NCBI GenBank assembly: GCA_050117315.1
Contig: JASFMY010000070.1
Span: 1-34,189, forward strand
DNA: 34,189 bases
Reading direction: 5' to 3'
Source: JANQIV01 sp050117315
GTDB lineage: Bacteria > Bacteroidota > Ignavibacteria > Ignavibacteriales > Melioribacteraceae
The notes below the pieces were generated by a model. The model saw nothing but the letters and a program-made list of their open reading frames with translations. It ran no database searches and was not told where the DNA came from. Below, in pieces: positions 16,144 through 24,244 of the stretch (position 1 is its first letter; the number at the start of each line of letters is the position of its first letter). A program made the position numbers and the translations under genes.

Positions 16144-16179
16144 TCATTGATCAAATTCAGGCGAATCTCTGCTCATCAT
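16144..16179 (-). CDS. 11-codon mini-ORF, possible leader peptide
   Basis: On the minus strand AAAGGAGG stands four bases before ATG (16177-16179), with a second ATG next to it, encoding MMSRDSPEFDQ and ending at TGA 16144-16146. It lies 106 bases upstream of the PixA-like start, in the same direction. The ribosome site is among the best in the window, yet the frame closes after 11 codons. It could be a translated leader that affects the gene behind it, or the 5' stub of a lost gene. The peptide has no run of a single amino acid that would point to classical attenuation. Confidence 0.35.
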   Translation of the reverse strand: MMSRDSPEFDQ

Positions 16180-16584
16180 GCTTCCTCCTTTCTTTTTTAT
16201 TGGGGAAAGCAACTCTCCCCGGTTTCAATTGTGAACACTATCAAACAAATCACCCTCGTAATTATTTGTTTTCCGGTGACACACAACTATTAATAATTAC
16301 TCCGACAAAACCGTATCTTCCAAAAGCATGTTAGCAGGAAATTATTTCCGTCTGAAAATCCTTATTCTCTTATCCCTTTAACGGACCTCTACTATTTGCT
16401 ACATCTGCAACAAATCATTTTTGTTCTAATAGATACCCTAGTCGGATTTAAAGATACAATATTAATTTTAAATGTCAAATAGTTTAATGTTATTCGTTAC
16501 GAGGTGTTTACTTTTCAAGTACAACGGTGAGAAATTATCTATAGTAAAATCGTTTAATTGCTACCACTACTGACCCCTGGGAAA
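16180..16584. other. Non-coding region upstream of the PixA-like genes
   Basis: I see no gene on either strand here; the plus-strand frame starting near 16024 has no coding character. The stretch should hold the promoter for the PixA-like genes but no clear -35/-10 pair was found. AATTATCTATAG occurs at 16535 and again near 14260 on the far side of the PixA pair, a 12-base match that might be a remnant of flanking duplication. Confidence 0.3.
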
Positions 16585-16625
16585 AACGACCACTCGTTGA
16601 GTGTTTTTGTCACGGAATAATCCGT
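16585..16625. terminator. Terminator at the 3' end of the LysR gene
   Basis: CACTC-GTT-GAGTG (16591-16603) is flanked by AAAAAC on one side and TTTTTG on the other, so it works as an intrinsic terminator in either direction. A second stem ACGGA-ATAA-TCCGT follows at 16612-16625. Both lie within 70 bases of the LysR stop codon. Confidence 0.6.
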
Positions 16626-16656
16626 TACAGCGTTGTAATTATTTTTTTTTGTATTG

Positions 16657-17520
16657 TTAGATACACTTAATCAAATTTTTAATAAAAGAACAACTCTCCT
16701 TAGTATACAATAAAAACATCAATGCCCTTTCAGGAAACTTTTTTAGTTCAATAAACTTTATGTTAAGCTTATATGAGTCTTTTGTGCTTGTCGGGACTAT
16801 CGAATAGCCGATACCGCTTTCAACTAATCTTATTATTGTGTTAATCTGGCTGGTTTCGTGAGATATCTTCGGTGTAAAACCCGCCTTATGACAGATACTC
16901 ATAATACTGTCGGTCATGCCGCGTCCGCATACAGAAGAGAAACTTATAAATTGTTCCTCTGCAAGGTCAATTAGTTTTATTCTCTTTCTAACTGCAAGAG
17001 GATGATTCATTGAAATAACAATGGAAAAAGTTTCCTCAAAGATTTTTTCGGAAATAAGCCGATCATGAAGTATAGGTACCCTGACAAAACCAACATCAAT
17101 TTGACCGCTTAACACGGCATTTTTTTGCTCTTCATTTGATAATTCATAAAGAGTAGTCTTTATTTCAGGATAGTTTTTGTTAACCCGGCTTAATATTTCC
17201 GGAAGTACCGAGTGCATGGCCGCACCTACATACCCTATTTTTAATTGTCCATTTAATCCCGCCCCGATTGATTTAATCTGCTCTTTTATATTATCAACCT
17301 GGTAGAGAACATTTTTTGCTTCTTTCATTAGATATTGACCTGCGGGAGTTAACTCAACATTTCTTTTATTCCTGTTAAACAGTTTTACTCCAAGACCCGC
17401 TTCCAATTCCATTATTTGCCTGCTTAACGGAGGCTGTGCTATGAATAGTTTTTCAGCAGCTTTACCAAAATGAAGTTCATCTGCAAGTGCGAGAAAATAT
17501 TTCAAATGCCTTAGTTCCAC
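16657..17520 (-). CDS. LysR-family transcriptional regulator
   Basis: This 287-residue protein is of normal LysR length. The N-terminal winged helix-turn-helix is textbook: MELRHLKYFLALADELHFG, KAAEKLFIAQPPLSRQIMEL, then FNRNKRNVELTPAGQYLM. The effector domain (about 90-287) has the two-lobed periplasmic-binding fold pattern (GQLKIGYVGAAMHSVLPEIL; GQIDVGFVRVP; VESGIGYSIVP). The 'AQPPLSRQI' helix and overall sequence resemble the CatM/BenM subgroup, which often senses aromatic or related acids, but the ligand cannot be deduced. It is transcribed divergently from phzF across 93 bp, the standard arrangement for a LysR controlling its neighbour. Confidence 0.93.
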   Translation of the reverse strand: MELRHLKYFLALADELHFGKAAEKLFIAQPPLSRQIMELEAGLGVKLFNRNKRNVELTPAGQYLMKEAKNVLYQVDNIKEQIKSIGAGLNGQLKIGYVGAAMHSVLPEILSRVNKNYPEIKTTLYELSNEEQKNAVLSGQIDVGFVRVPILHDRLISEKIFEETFSIVISMNHPLAVRKRIKLIDLAEEQFISFSSVCGRGMTDSIMSICHKAGFTPKISHETSQINTIIRLVESGIGYSIVPTSTKDSYKLNIKFIELKKFPERALMFLLYTKESCSFIKNLIKCI

Positions 17521-17613
17521 TTTAATACCTTTTGGATATTAGTTTATGATAAAAATAGTATTTCAGTATAAATAAAACAATCAATAATTTTGACATAAAA
17601 ATTGGGAGAGATT

Positions 17614-18396
17614 ATGAAACTTAAAATGTATTTCGTTGATGCTTTTGCCGAAGAGCCTTTCACGGGAAATCCTGCCGGAGTTACAATACTAAAGCAGTGG
17701 CTGCCGGATGATGTTATGCAGAATATAGCAGCAGAAAACAATTTATCTGAAACGGCATTTGTCGTTCAAGAAAATGATCGATTTTACATAAGATGGTTTA
17801 CTCCCCAGGTTGAGGTTGATTTATGCGGGCACGCAACTCTTGCTTCCGGTTTTGTCTTGTTCAACGAATTGAAGTTTGAAAAGAAAACCATCATATTTGA
17901 ATCAAAAAGCGGAATATTAAAAGTTACCGCCAACGGCGATAATATTGCCTTAGATTTTCCCGCACTAGATTTGAAAGAAATAACAATTCCTGAAAATTCA
18001 GTTGAAGCATTGGGGATAAAACCGGTTGAAGCTTACAGTTCAATAGATGACTACTTTTTTGTTTACGATTCACAATCTGTTATTGAAAAGATTACCCCGG
18101 ATAACCAAGAGTTGATGAAATATGACTGCCGCGGCATAATTGTAACGGCGCCCGGCAACAATGTGGATTTTGTATCAAGATTTTTTGCTCCCAAAGTAGG
18201 AATCCCGGAAGATCCAGTAACAGGATCGGCTCATACAAAATTGATACCTTACTGGTCGAAAAAACTTGGCAAACAAAAATTTACAGCAAAACAACTATCT
18301 AAAAGAGGTGGAAAACTTTATTGTTCAAATAATGGAGACCGCGTAGAAATTGCCGGGAAAGCGATACTGTATCTTTCAGGTGAAATTAATATTTAA
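17614..18396 (+). CDS. PhzF-family isomerase/epimerase-like protein
   Basis: This 260-residue protein starts at ATG 17614 because GGGAGAG lies directly upstream; a TTG 12 bases earlier overlaps that site. PhzF-family proteins have two similar diaminopimelate-epimerase-like halves. Key family features are present: YFVDAFAEEPFTGNPAGV at the start, NNLSETAFV with the catalytic Glu, WFTPQVEVDLCGHATLA, and in the second half GIPEDPVTGSAHTKLIPYW. PhzF itself isomerises trans-2,3-dihydro-3-hydroxyanthranilate in phenazine synthesis, but no other phenazine genes are nearby, and most bacterial homologues have unknown substrates. It is divergent from a LysR gene and followed by a flavodoxin, hinting at a small redox- or aromatic-responsive operon. 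Confidence 0.9.
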   Translation: MKLKMYFVDAFAEEPFTGNPAGVTILKQWLPDDVMQNIAAENNLSETAFVVQENDRFYIRWFTPQVEVDLCGHATLASGFVLFNELKFEKKTIIFESKSGILKVTANGDNIALDFPALDLKEITIPENSVEALGIKPVEAYSSIDDYFFVYDSQSVIEKITPDNQELMKYDCRGIIVTAPGNNVDFVSRFFAPKVGIPEDPVTGSAHTKLIPYWSKKLGKQKFTAKQLSKRGGKLYCSNNGDRVEIAGKAILYLSGEINI

Positions 18397-18400
18397 TCCT

Positions 18401-18541
18401 ATCGATGAGTGCATAAATGCTGATGCAAACAAAGAAGAATTGATTGAAGCATTAAAAATGGGCATGATGAACGGTGGTTCAACCGCATACCCTTATGTAA
18501 GGTTTGCTTTAAAAGTACTTATAGATAAAAAAATAATTTAG
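18401..18541 (+). pseudogene. C-terminal fragment of a carboxymuconolactone-decarboxylase-like protein
   Basis: The frame IDECINADANKEEL, IEALKMGMMNGGSTAYPYV, RFALKVLIDKKII matches the C-terminal half of AhpD/CMD-type proteins, where a conserved Cys is followed by 'A(G)AxxEEIxEA...MxGGxxA..YxxxAL'. No N-terminal half is present: the fragment begins four bases after the phzF stop. An in-frame ATG at 18350 lies inside phzF and gives unrelated residues. A deletion seems to have joined phzF to the back half of this gene. It is followed nine bases later by a flavodoxin gene with a good ribosome site, so the operon downstream is intact. Confidence 0.6.
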
Positions 18542-18551
18542 GAGAATTATA

Positions 18552-19037
18552 ATGAATATACTGATTGTTTATTATTCATCAACAGAAAACACAAAGTCAC
18601 TTGCGTATGCCGTAAAGGAGGGGGCAGAGTCGGTTAAAGGAACAAAAGTAGATATAAAAACAACCGACGAAGTAAGTGAAGACGATTTTCTGGGAGCAGA
18701 TTGTATAATTGCAGGTTCGCCTGTTCATTTCGGAGGTATGTCGTGGCAATTAAAGAAAACATTCGATAAGCTTATAAACATACGCCGCGATATGAAGAAT
18801 AAAATAGGTGCGGCATTTGCAACCTCAGGGCACCACACAGGCGGTAAGGAAACAACAATGATGGGAATTATTCACGCTATGCTTATATGCGGAATGATTG
18901 TGATAGGAGATCCGTTTGAAAGCGGCGGGCATTACGGCGTAGGAAGTTTAGGGAAACCGAATGAAAAAGGACTTTCCGATGGAAAGGCGCTTGGGAAAAG
19001 AGTTGCCGAAGTAGGAAAATCCTTTAATGGACTGTAA
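18552..19037 (+). CDS. Flavodoxin-family (WrbA-like) NAD(P)H-dependent oxidoreductase
   Basis: This 161-residue protein has an AGGAGA ribosome site. The flavodoxin FMN phosphate loop is clear at the N-terminus (ILIVYYSSTENTKSLA), followed by DCIIAGSPVHFGGMSWQLK, the isoalloxazine-side loop of WrbA-type proteins, and ATSGHHTGGKETTMMGIIH, typical of WrbA-like quinone reductases. It is shorter than E. coli WrbA (198 residues) but long enough for the fold. It probably transfers electrons via FMN to quinones or other small acceptors. It is the last gene after phzF and the CMD fragment and probably shares their LysR control. Confidence 0.88.
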   Translation: MNILIVYYSSTENTKSLAYAVKEGAESVKGTKVDIKTTDEVSEDDFLGADCIIAGSPVHFGGMSWQLKKTFDKLINIRRDMKNKIGAAFATSGHHTGGKETTMMGIIHAMLICGMIVIGDPFESGGHYGVGSLGKPNEKGLSDGKALGKRVAEVGKSFNGL

Positions 19038-19074
19038 ATTAAGCAACTATACATAAATGGACTTCTTAATCCTA

Positions 19075-19172
19075 ACCTGCCTTGCCAGTGCCAAAGGCAT
19101 TCCGGAGCAGGCAGGTCTTACTTATTAATCATAATACTTGTCTTATTCTTCTTTTAAAGAGATTATGATTAA
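19075..19172. repeat. REP-like palindrome followed by a long inverted repeat
   Basis: ACCTGCC (19075-19081) pairs with GGCAGGT (19110-19116), with an inner stem TGCC-AAA-GGCA. The element is GC-rich in an AT-rich gap. Directly after it, TTAATCATAA (19125-19134) pairs with TTATGATTAA (19163-19172). The motif CTTCTTAATC with TAATCATAAT also occurs in the inverted repeat at 34042-34102, so these are members of a dispersed family. It lies between converging genes and may also terminate both. Confidence 0.6.
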
Positions 19173-19203
19173 GAAAAAAGACTAGAGCTGCAGCCGGAAC
19201 AAA

Positions 19204-20133
19204 TCATAAAAGCCCTTTTGCCTTCAACCAGGCTAAGCATGCATCCGGCCAATTTGATTCTGTTCCGCCGCTTTCTTTTGCCAGTCCGTACCCGTGCCAT
19301 CCTTTTTCATAAAGGTGAAGTTCGGCAGGAATTTTATACTTTCTTAACGCAAGAAAATAATTAATACTGTTTTCTACAGGGACTGTTTCATCGTCTTCGG
19401 AATGAATTAAAAAAGCAGGCGGTGTATTCTCATCAATCTGAAGTTCGTTGGAAAAACGTTCAATTACTTCTTGATCCGGTGTTTCCCCTAAAAGACTTCT
19501 TTTAGACCCCGGATGTGCAATTCCTTCTTTCATTGAAATTACAGGGTAAATTAAAATGGAAAAATCGGGGCGTGCGCTTGTAGCATCGGCTTCATAAACT
19601 TTTTCATTGTAATGTGTTGATGCAGTTGAAGCTAAATGCCCACCTGCTGAAAATCCCATTATTCCAATTTTATCAGGCTTAATTCCCCACTCTTCCGCGT
19701 TGCGTCTTACAATTCTAATTGCTTCCTGTACGTCCTGCAAGGGACCTACCGACTTGTCCTGCATTATTTCATCATTGGGGAGTCTATACTTCAAAACAAA
19801 CGCAGCAATTCCCTGTTTGTTTAGCCATTCGGCAACTTCAACCCCTTCGGGAGGAATTGACAATCTAACATATCCCCCGCCGGGACAAACTATAACTGCT
19901 GTTCCATTCGCTTTCTCCCTTGGCGGCGAAAAGATTGACAACGTCGGGTTTGTTACATATCTCGTTCTTTCGGATCCTTGCTCGTTAAGATAAACCTCTT
20001 CTTTTACATTATTATTTTCAATTGCACCGGGAATTTTATCTCCCCAAACATTAATGGTTTTTACCTGTGCAAAAAGCAAGGTATTTGAAATAAACAATAA
20101 ACTAATAAAAAGGATTTTGGAAAACTGCTTCAT
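19204..20133 (-). CDS. Secreted alpha/beta hydrolase, probable acetyl-xylan or carbohydrate esterase
   Basis: The start ATG at 20131-20133 is chosen because GGAGAAA sits just before it; the TTG upstream is part of that site. The 309-residue product has a signal peptide (KQFSKILFISLLFISNTLLF-AQ). It shows the alpha/beta-hydrolase oxyanion segment CPGGGYVRLS, nucleophile elbow GFSAGG, acid SEDDETVP and catalytic His in KGWHGYGL. This is the 'PGGGY...GFSAGGHLAS...W.GYGL' group of Bacteroidota esterases found with xylanases, often annotated as acetyl-xylan esterase. Removing acetyl groups would open xylan to the GH10 enzyme encoded divergently 260 bp away. Substrate is inferred from context. Confidence 0.85.
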   Translation of the reverse strand: MKQFSKILFISLLFISNTLLFAQVKTINVWGDKIPGAIENNNVKEEVYLNEQGSERTRYVTNPTLSIFSPPREKANGTAVIVCPGGGYVRLSIPPEGVEVAEWLNKQGIAAFVLKYRLPNDEIMQDKSVGPLQDVQEAIRIVRRNAEEWGIKPDKIGIMGFSAGGHLASTASTHYNEKVYEADATSARPDFSILIYPVISMKEGIAHPGSKRSLLGETPDQEVIERFSNELQIDENTPPAFLIHSEDDETVPVENSINYFLALRKYKIPAELHLYEKGWHGYGLAKESGGTESNWPDACLAWLKAKGLL

Positions 20134-20392
20134 AAATTTCTCCAATGGTTTCTCAATTAAAATCCGTAAGGATAATTTTGCGTGTAAAAATTATGTAACC
20201 ACAAAAAACATTCTATTGTTAAAATAAGAAAATACTAACTAAGTTATTGATAACATACTTATGTACTTTTTTGAAATCTTTCATAAATGAATTAATCTAT
20301 TAAAAAAATTGATTCGATTGGTTTTTAATGCTATTTTAATAATACCCATATGTCACAATAAAAAAACAGAACTCTCAAATCGGAGCAAAATT

Positions 20393-21658
20393 ATGAAGGC
20401 AAGAATTCTTATTTCACTCCTGTTATTATTTTTACTATTCATTAATGTTATTCCGGCACAGGTTAGTTCAAATGTTCTTTCGGAGCAGGAAAAATCAGCT
20501 TTGGAGGTAACGCCTGAAGCAATAGACAAAAGAATATCCGAAATCAGAATGGGTGACATAATTGTAAAAACAAAGCCGAGTGCCGAAGTAAAAATTGAGC
20601 AGGTTCGTCATGAATTTTTATTCGGTGCTGCAATTCCTAATCATCTTGCGGAAAACTATGAAGAACCTATGTCGCCGGAAGACAGGGAAATGTTTATCAA
20701 AACTCTAAGTGAAAATTTTAATTATGCGGTTCACGAAAATGCTTTGAAATGGTATGATTGTGAAAAAGAATCTAATGTTGTTGATTATTCAGTTGCGGAT
20801 AGAATCTGGGAAATATGCGACAGCCTTAATATTCCGATGCGCGGGCATTGTATTTACTGGGCTAAGGATGAATTCCTAATGTCCTGGCTGGCAAAATTAA
20901 ATAATGATGATCTTCGCTCCGCAGTTATAAGACGCGGAACAAGCGTAACAGAACACTTTAAAGGCCGCATTAATGAGTTTGATCTAAACAACGAAATGAT
21001 TCACGGCGATTTCTTCCGCCGCCATCTTGGATACGGAGTACTTAATGAAATGGCATTCATTGTAAAAGCGGCTAATCCCGACGCAAAGCTTTATGTTAAT
21101 GATTACGGCGTTCTCGATCTGGGTTATAACGCCGGGCCATACATTATACAAATAAAAAACCTTCTCGCCAACGGAGTCCCGATTGACGGAATCGGCTGCC
21201 AGGCTCATCTTTCAATGAGAACGACAATGACTAACTCCGCTGAAAAAGTTCAGAGGACACTTAACAGACTAGCACAATTTGATCTTCCTATTAAAATTAC
21301 GGAATGCCTTTTTGTTTATGAAAATGAACAGGTGCAAGTGAATGAACTCAACAAACTTTTCCCCATTTATTTTGCCCATCCTAATGTTGAAGCAATACTA
21401 ATGTGGGGCTTCTGGGAAAAAGTTCACTGGCAGCCTCACTCTGCAATGTGGAGAACAGATTGGACTCCGAGACCCCAGGCTTTGGCTTACCGTGATCTTG
21501 TTTTCAGAAAGTGGTGGACAAACATCACGGATAAGGCCGATAAAAAAGGGAAATTAAAAGCGCACGCGTTTTACGGTGATTATAAGATTACTTCAAACGG
21601 CGTTACAAAGAAAGTAACACTAAGCAAAAAAGATAAATCTATCGAAGTAGTATTTTAA
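20393..21658 (+). CDS. Secreted GH10 endo-1,4-beta-xylanase
   Basis: The start ATG 20393 follows GGAGC at a good distance and directly precedes a signal peptide (KARILISLLLLFLLFINVIPA-Q), giving 421 residues. The catalytic domain shows GH10 landmarks: HEFLFGAAIPNHL, NYAVHENALKWYDCE, MRGHCIYW, the acid/base Glu201 in INEFDLNNEM, VNDYGVLD, GIGCQAHL, and the nucleophile Glu304 in IKITECLF, then ILMWGFWE. The usual WDVVNE is replaced by FDLNNE, TELD by TECL, and WH after the RGH motif by WA, so it is a divergent GH10 member. Residues 25-75 before the barrel resemble a small beta domain. It would cut the xylan backbone outside the cytoplasm. No T9SS sorting domain is present. Confidence 0.9.
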   Translation: MKARILISLLLLFLLFINVIPAQVSSNVLSEQEKSALEVTPEAIDKRISEIRMGDIIVKTKPSAEVKIEQVRHEFLFGAAIPNHLAENYEEPMSPEDREMFIKTLSENFNYAVHENALKWYDCEKESNVVDYSVADRIWEICDSLNIPMRGHCIYWAKDEFLMSWLAKLNNDDLRSAVIRRGTSVTEHFKGRINEFDLNNEMIHGDFFRRHLGYGVLNEMAFIVKAANPDAKLYVNDYGVLDLGYNAGPYIIQIKNLLANGVPIDGIGCQAHLSMRTTMTNSAEKVQRTLNRLAQFDLPIKITECLFVYENEQVQVNELNKLFPIYFAHPNVEAILMWGFWEKVHWQPHSAMWRTDWTPRPQALAYRDLVFRKWWTNITDKADKKGKLKAHAFYGDYKITSNGVTKKVTLSKKDKSIEVVF

Positions 21659-21677
21659 GTTTAAGCGTGTATGTGAG

Positions 21678-21729
21678 TTATGACGTTTCCCGCTGCTGTG
21701 ATTTATCAACTGTAGTGGGAATGTCATAA
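21678..21729 (+). terminator. Imperfect long hairpin after the xylanase gene
   Basis: TTATGAC-g-TTTCCCgCT (21678 onward) pairs with AGTGGGAAt-GTCATAA (ending 21729), a stem of about 15 bp with two mismatches, followed by TTTATTTT. It begins 20 bases after the stop codon and fits an intrinsic terminator. Confidence 0.65.
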
Positions 21730-21778
21730 TTTATTTTCCCGTCAATTACTATCTGCTTCTGTTTTATAAAAATCCAAT

Positions 21779-21809
21779 TAAGCGGCATAAAATTGTTTAA
21801 TGCCGCTTA
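21779..21809. terminator. Second hairpin between converging genes
   Basis: TAAGCGGCAT (21779-21788) pairs perfectly with ATGCCGCTTA (21800-21809) around 11 bases. It lies 13 bases after the stop of the minus-strand GyrI-like gene, and on that strand it is followed by an AT-rich tail with TTTTTA. Confidence 0.6.
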
Positions 21810-21821
21810 TATAAATCCATA

Positions 21822-22298
21822 TTAGCTTACGTGAATTAAAACAAGCGTTTCTAAATCTTCTTTTTTGACAGTTTTTGGGTCGTTAAGATAATATTCGATT
21901 GATTCGTTTTTGAATTGAAGATTTTCCTGCTTCATGAAGGAAATCATTTTTTTATAGGTTTCACCGCATTTTTGATAAGGGCCTTTGTGCATAGCTTTAA
22001 CATATTTACCTCCCTCCAGTTTTTCTTTTACGGGAAAACCAATCAGCATGCTCCACTTTCTTGTGAACATTTTAAAGAAACCTGTGAGTTTACTTTCCTT
22101 GTAAAGTATATCCCAATCAATGTTCAAATAACGGACATAAGGGGCTTCCGAAGGTTCAAGATTTTTACTCTTTAGATAATTTACAATTGTCTTGTAAGAG
22201 TTCCCTATTACAGAAGGCATTTTCCACATAGGAACCTCTATATTGATTTCAAGAGTGTTTTGAAATTCCTTTTCAATTATTTCGATTTCCTTACCCAT
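21822..22298 (-). CDS. GyrI-like small-molecule-binding domain protein
   Basis: This 158-residue soluble protein has the AraC-effector/GyrI-like (SHS2-type) domain pattern: EVPMWKMPSVIGNSYKTIVNYL for the first helix, LIGFPVKEKLEGGKYVKAMHKGPY (the 'GFPV...Y..HKGPY' hallmark) and the second repeat CGETYKKMISFMKQENL with IEYYLNDPKTVKKEDLETLV at the end. The conserved Glu/Tyr pair typical of this fold appears in YLNDP...EDLET. No DNA-binding domain is fused, so it is a stand-alone binder. Such proteins bind hydrophobic cations or drugs, and some hydrolyse cyclopropanoids. A link to the xylan genes on either side is not evident. Confidence 0.82.
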   Translation of the reverse strand: MGKEIEIIEKEFQNTLEINIEVPMWKMPSVIGNSYKTIVNYLKSKNLEPSEAPYVRYLNIDWDILYKESKLTGFFKMFTRKWSMLIGFPVKEKLEGGKYVKAMHKGPYQKCGETYKKMISFMKQENLQFKNESIEYYLNDPKTVKKEDLETLVLIHVS

Positions 22299-22339
22299 AA
22301 TAAACCTCTATTTTGTTAAGAGAAATTTATATTAGATTA

Positions 22340-22507
22340 CTACTTTAGCTTCCGAGGTTTACAAAGCAGTTTTTTATTTGAGCCGACTTTCACACACTTC
22401 TCACAAATATATTTCGGCCTTTCTACAATCTTGCGAATTTCTTTTTCAAAATCTTTTATTTCTTTTTTGCATAAACCCTTTTTTAACTTCTTTTATAACT
22501 TGGACAT
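22340..22507 (-). pseudogene. Small cysteine-motif protein gene with an in-frame stop
   Basis: On the minus strand ATG TCC AAG TTA (22496-22507) is followed by TAA (22493-22495). The same frame then runs open to 22340 as KKLKKGLCKKEIKDFEKEIR, KIVERPKYICEKCVKVGSN, KKLLCKPRKLK. The pattern Cys...YICxKC...LCKPxKL is that of a small, probably zinc-binding protein I have seen in many anaerobic bacteria (CKKC...NLCKP). A single change would restore a 55-residue protein. No alternative start exists after the stop. It begins 12 bases after the end of the GH43 gene, in the same direction. It could be a pseudogene or carry a base-call error. Confidence 0.5.
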
Positions 22508-22519
22508 AATATTTAATTA

Positions 22520-24127
22520 TTATTCTATTCTAAACCAGTCAAAATCTGCATACCCTTTCAGTCCTGTTTCTTTTGTTGAAACTGCAAATAACCCTATCTT
22601 AGCTCCTATCCATCTTCCCTCACTGACTTCAAAAGGTTTACCGATATTGGTATAATTTTTACCGTCGACTGAATAAACAAATTGAGACATACCCTGAGCA
22701 GTAAAAACGGTCCTCAAAAATATTTCTCCGGTGTTGATTCTCACTGTCTGCATTGTTTCCTCCGAATAACCTAAATGAGCATTTTTGCAAACAGCAAACT
22801 TCAGTTCAAAACCATCATTATCTGAAGGAGACATAGTCAACGCTACGTAGTCAAGCCCCATCATAACCAGGCCTGCTTTTTCACCCGGTTTTAAATTAAC
22901 GGCATCAAGTTTTGTTGTAACTGTAAATTCCGGGGCAGGCAGCTTTTGAGCTATTATATTGGGCAGCATCCATATTGAAGCCGGCGAATTATGATATTGA
23001 GAATACAATCTAAGACAGCCGTCATTTTCAGTCAGCGAAAACCAGTGGTCGTAAAAGTTTGCATGCCACTGCCACGCAAGATTATATTTTGTATCGTTAA
23101 ATTCATCCGATGTTTGCGGCACTTTTATAACTGACTTAAGTTTAACTTCCGGCTTTTTAAATTCCAGTACCGGTTCACCTATGCCGTCGCCGTCTTCGTC
23201 AATACCCATAACAGGCCAATTGTCTATCCATTTAACAGGCTGTAAATGCACAATCCTGCCGTAAGGCTGAAGCTCTTGAAAATGTACGAACCAATTCTCG
23301 CCGTTCTCCAGTTCCACCCATCCGCCCTGGTGAGGACCATTAATATTTGTTTTCCCCTGAGTCAGAACTTTTCTCTCTTCGTACGGACCAAAGGGAGTCT
23401 TGGCCCTATACACCATCTGCCATCCTTTTGCAACTCCTCCGGCTGGGGCAAAGATGTAATAATACCCGTTTCTTTTGTAAAATTTCGGACCTTCCAAAGT
23501 GTAATTTTGCAGCAGTCCGTGTATAATTATATCTCTGTTTTTTGTTACGCTCGATCCGTCTTTGGTTAACTCCTGTAACTGCAAAACATGACTTACACCT
23601 GCACGGCTGTTTGCAAATGCATGAACCATGTATACTTTCCCGTCGTCGTCCCAAAGCGGGCTGGGGTCTATATTGCCGCAAGCTTTTTTAACCAAAACCG
23701 GTGGAGACCAATCTCCGCGGGGATCACGGGTGCGAACCATGTAAATTCCCCTATCGGGATCTCCCCAATAAATGTAAAACCACCCGTTATGATAACGAAT
23801 GCATGGTGCCCAAACGCCTTTTCCGTGCTGTGGAATGTCAAAATAAGGATCGGAAAAACGTTTTACAGCATAGTTTATTATTTCCCAATTTACAAGGTCT
23901 GTTGAATGCAATATGGGCAATGCAGGAACACAATTGAAAGATGAAGCAGTCATAAAGAAGTCATTCCCGACCTTGCAAATATCAGGATCGGAATAATCCG
24001 CCCATATTATTGGGTTTTTATATTTACCGTTACCGAGATCAGGCTGCCACACTTGAGCTGGGATATATTGTAGAAAACTTAAGGTTGCTACAAATAGAAT
24101 TATAATTGTTTGCTTAATAAAGCTCAT
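22520..24127 (-). CDS. Secreted GH43 family glycosidase (beta-xylosidase/arabinofuranosidase-like)
   Basis: The start ATG at 24125-24127 has AAGG six bases before it; an in-frame GTG 12 bases upstream is less likely. The 535-residue product has a signal peptide (SFIKQTIIILFVATLSFLQY). The five-bladed propeller domain (about 30-335) carries the GH43 triad: base Asp47 in ADYSDPDI, pKa-tuning Asp154 in GNIDPSPLWDD, and acid Glu212 in LEGPKFYK. The C-terminal 190 residues (DEFNDTKYNLAWQWHAN; PASIWMLPNIIAQKLPAPEF; ending YADFDWFRIE) form a concanavalin-like beta-sandwich seen in GH43 xylosidases. It probably trims xylo-oligosaccharides or arabinoxylan side chains outside the cytoplasm, together with the GH10 enzyme. 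Exact linkage specificity is not readable. Confidence 0.92.
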   Translation of the reverse strand: MSFIKQTIIILFVATLSFLQYIPAQVWQPDLGNGKYKNPIIWADYSDPDICKVGNDFFMTASSFNCVPALPILHSTDLVNWEIINYAVKRFSDPYFDIPQHGKGVWAPCIRYHNGWFYIYWGDPDRGIYMVRTRDPRGDWSPPVLVKKACGNIDPSPLWDDDGKVYMVHAFANSRAGVSHVLQLQELTKDGSSVTKNRDIIIHGLLQNYTLEGPKFYKRNGYYYIFAPAGGVAKGWQMVYRAKTPFGPYEERKVLTQGKTNINGPHQGGWVELENGENWFVHFQELQPYGRIVHLQPVKWIDNWPVMGIDEDGDGIGEPVLEFKKPEVKLKSVIKVPQTSDEFNDTKYNLAWQWHANFYDHWFSLTENDGCLRLYSQYHNSPASIWMLPNIIAQKLPAPEFTVTTKLDAVNLKPGEKAGLVMMGLDYVALTMSPSDNDGFELKFAVCKNAHLGYSEETMQTVRINTGEIFLRTVFTAQGMSQFVYSVDGKNYTNIGKPFEVSEGRWIGAKIGLFAVSTKETGLKGYADFDWFRIE

Positions 24128-24244
24128 TAACCTTAACACCTTTGAAAGGATATAAATAAAATCATCCTTAATTTACTTAGGATTAAGTTTTCATAAACTA
24201 AAAAGTGGAAAACATTGTGCAGTAATCAGTATAGCAGATTACAA

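Noticed and set aside
14257..16546. Direct repeats flanking the PixA-like pair (AATTATCTATAG on both sides)
   Set aside because: Only 12 bases match and the surroundings do not align; not enough to call a target-site duplication.
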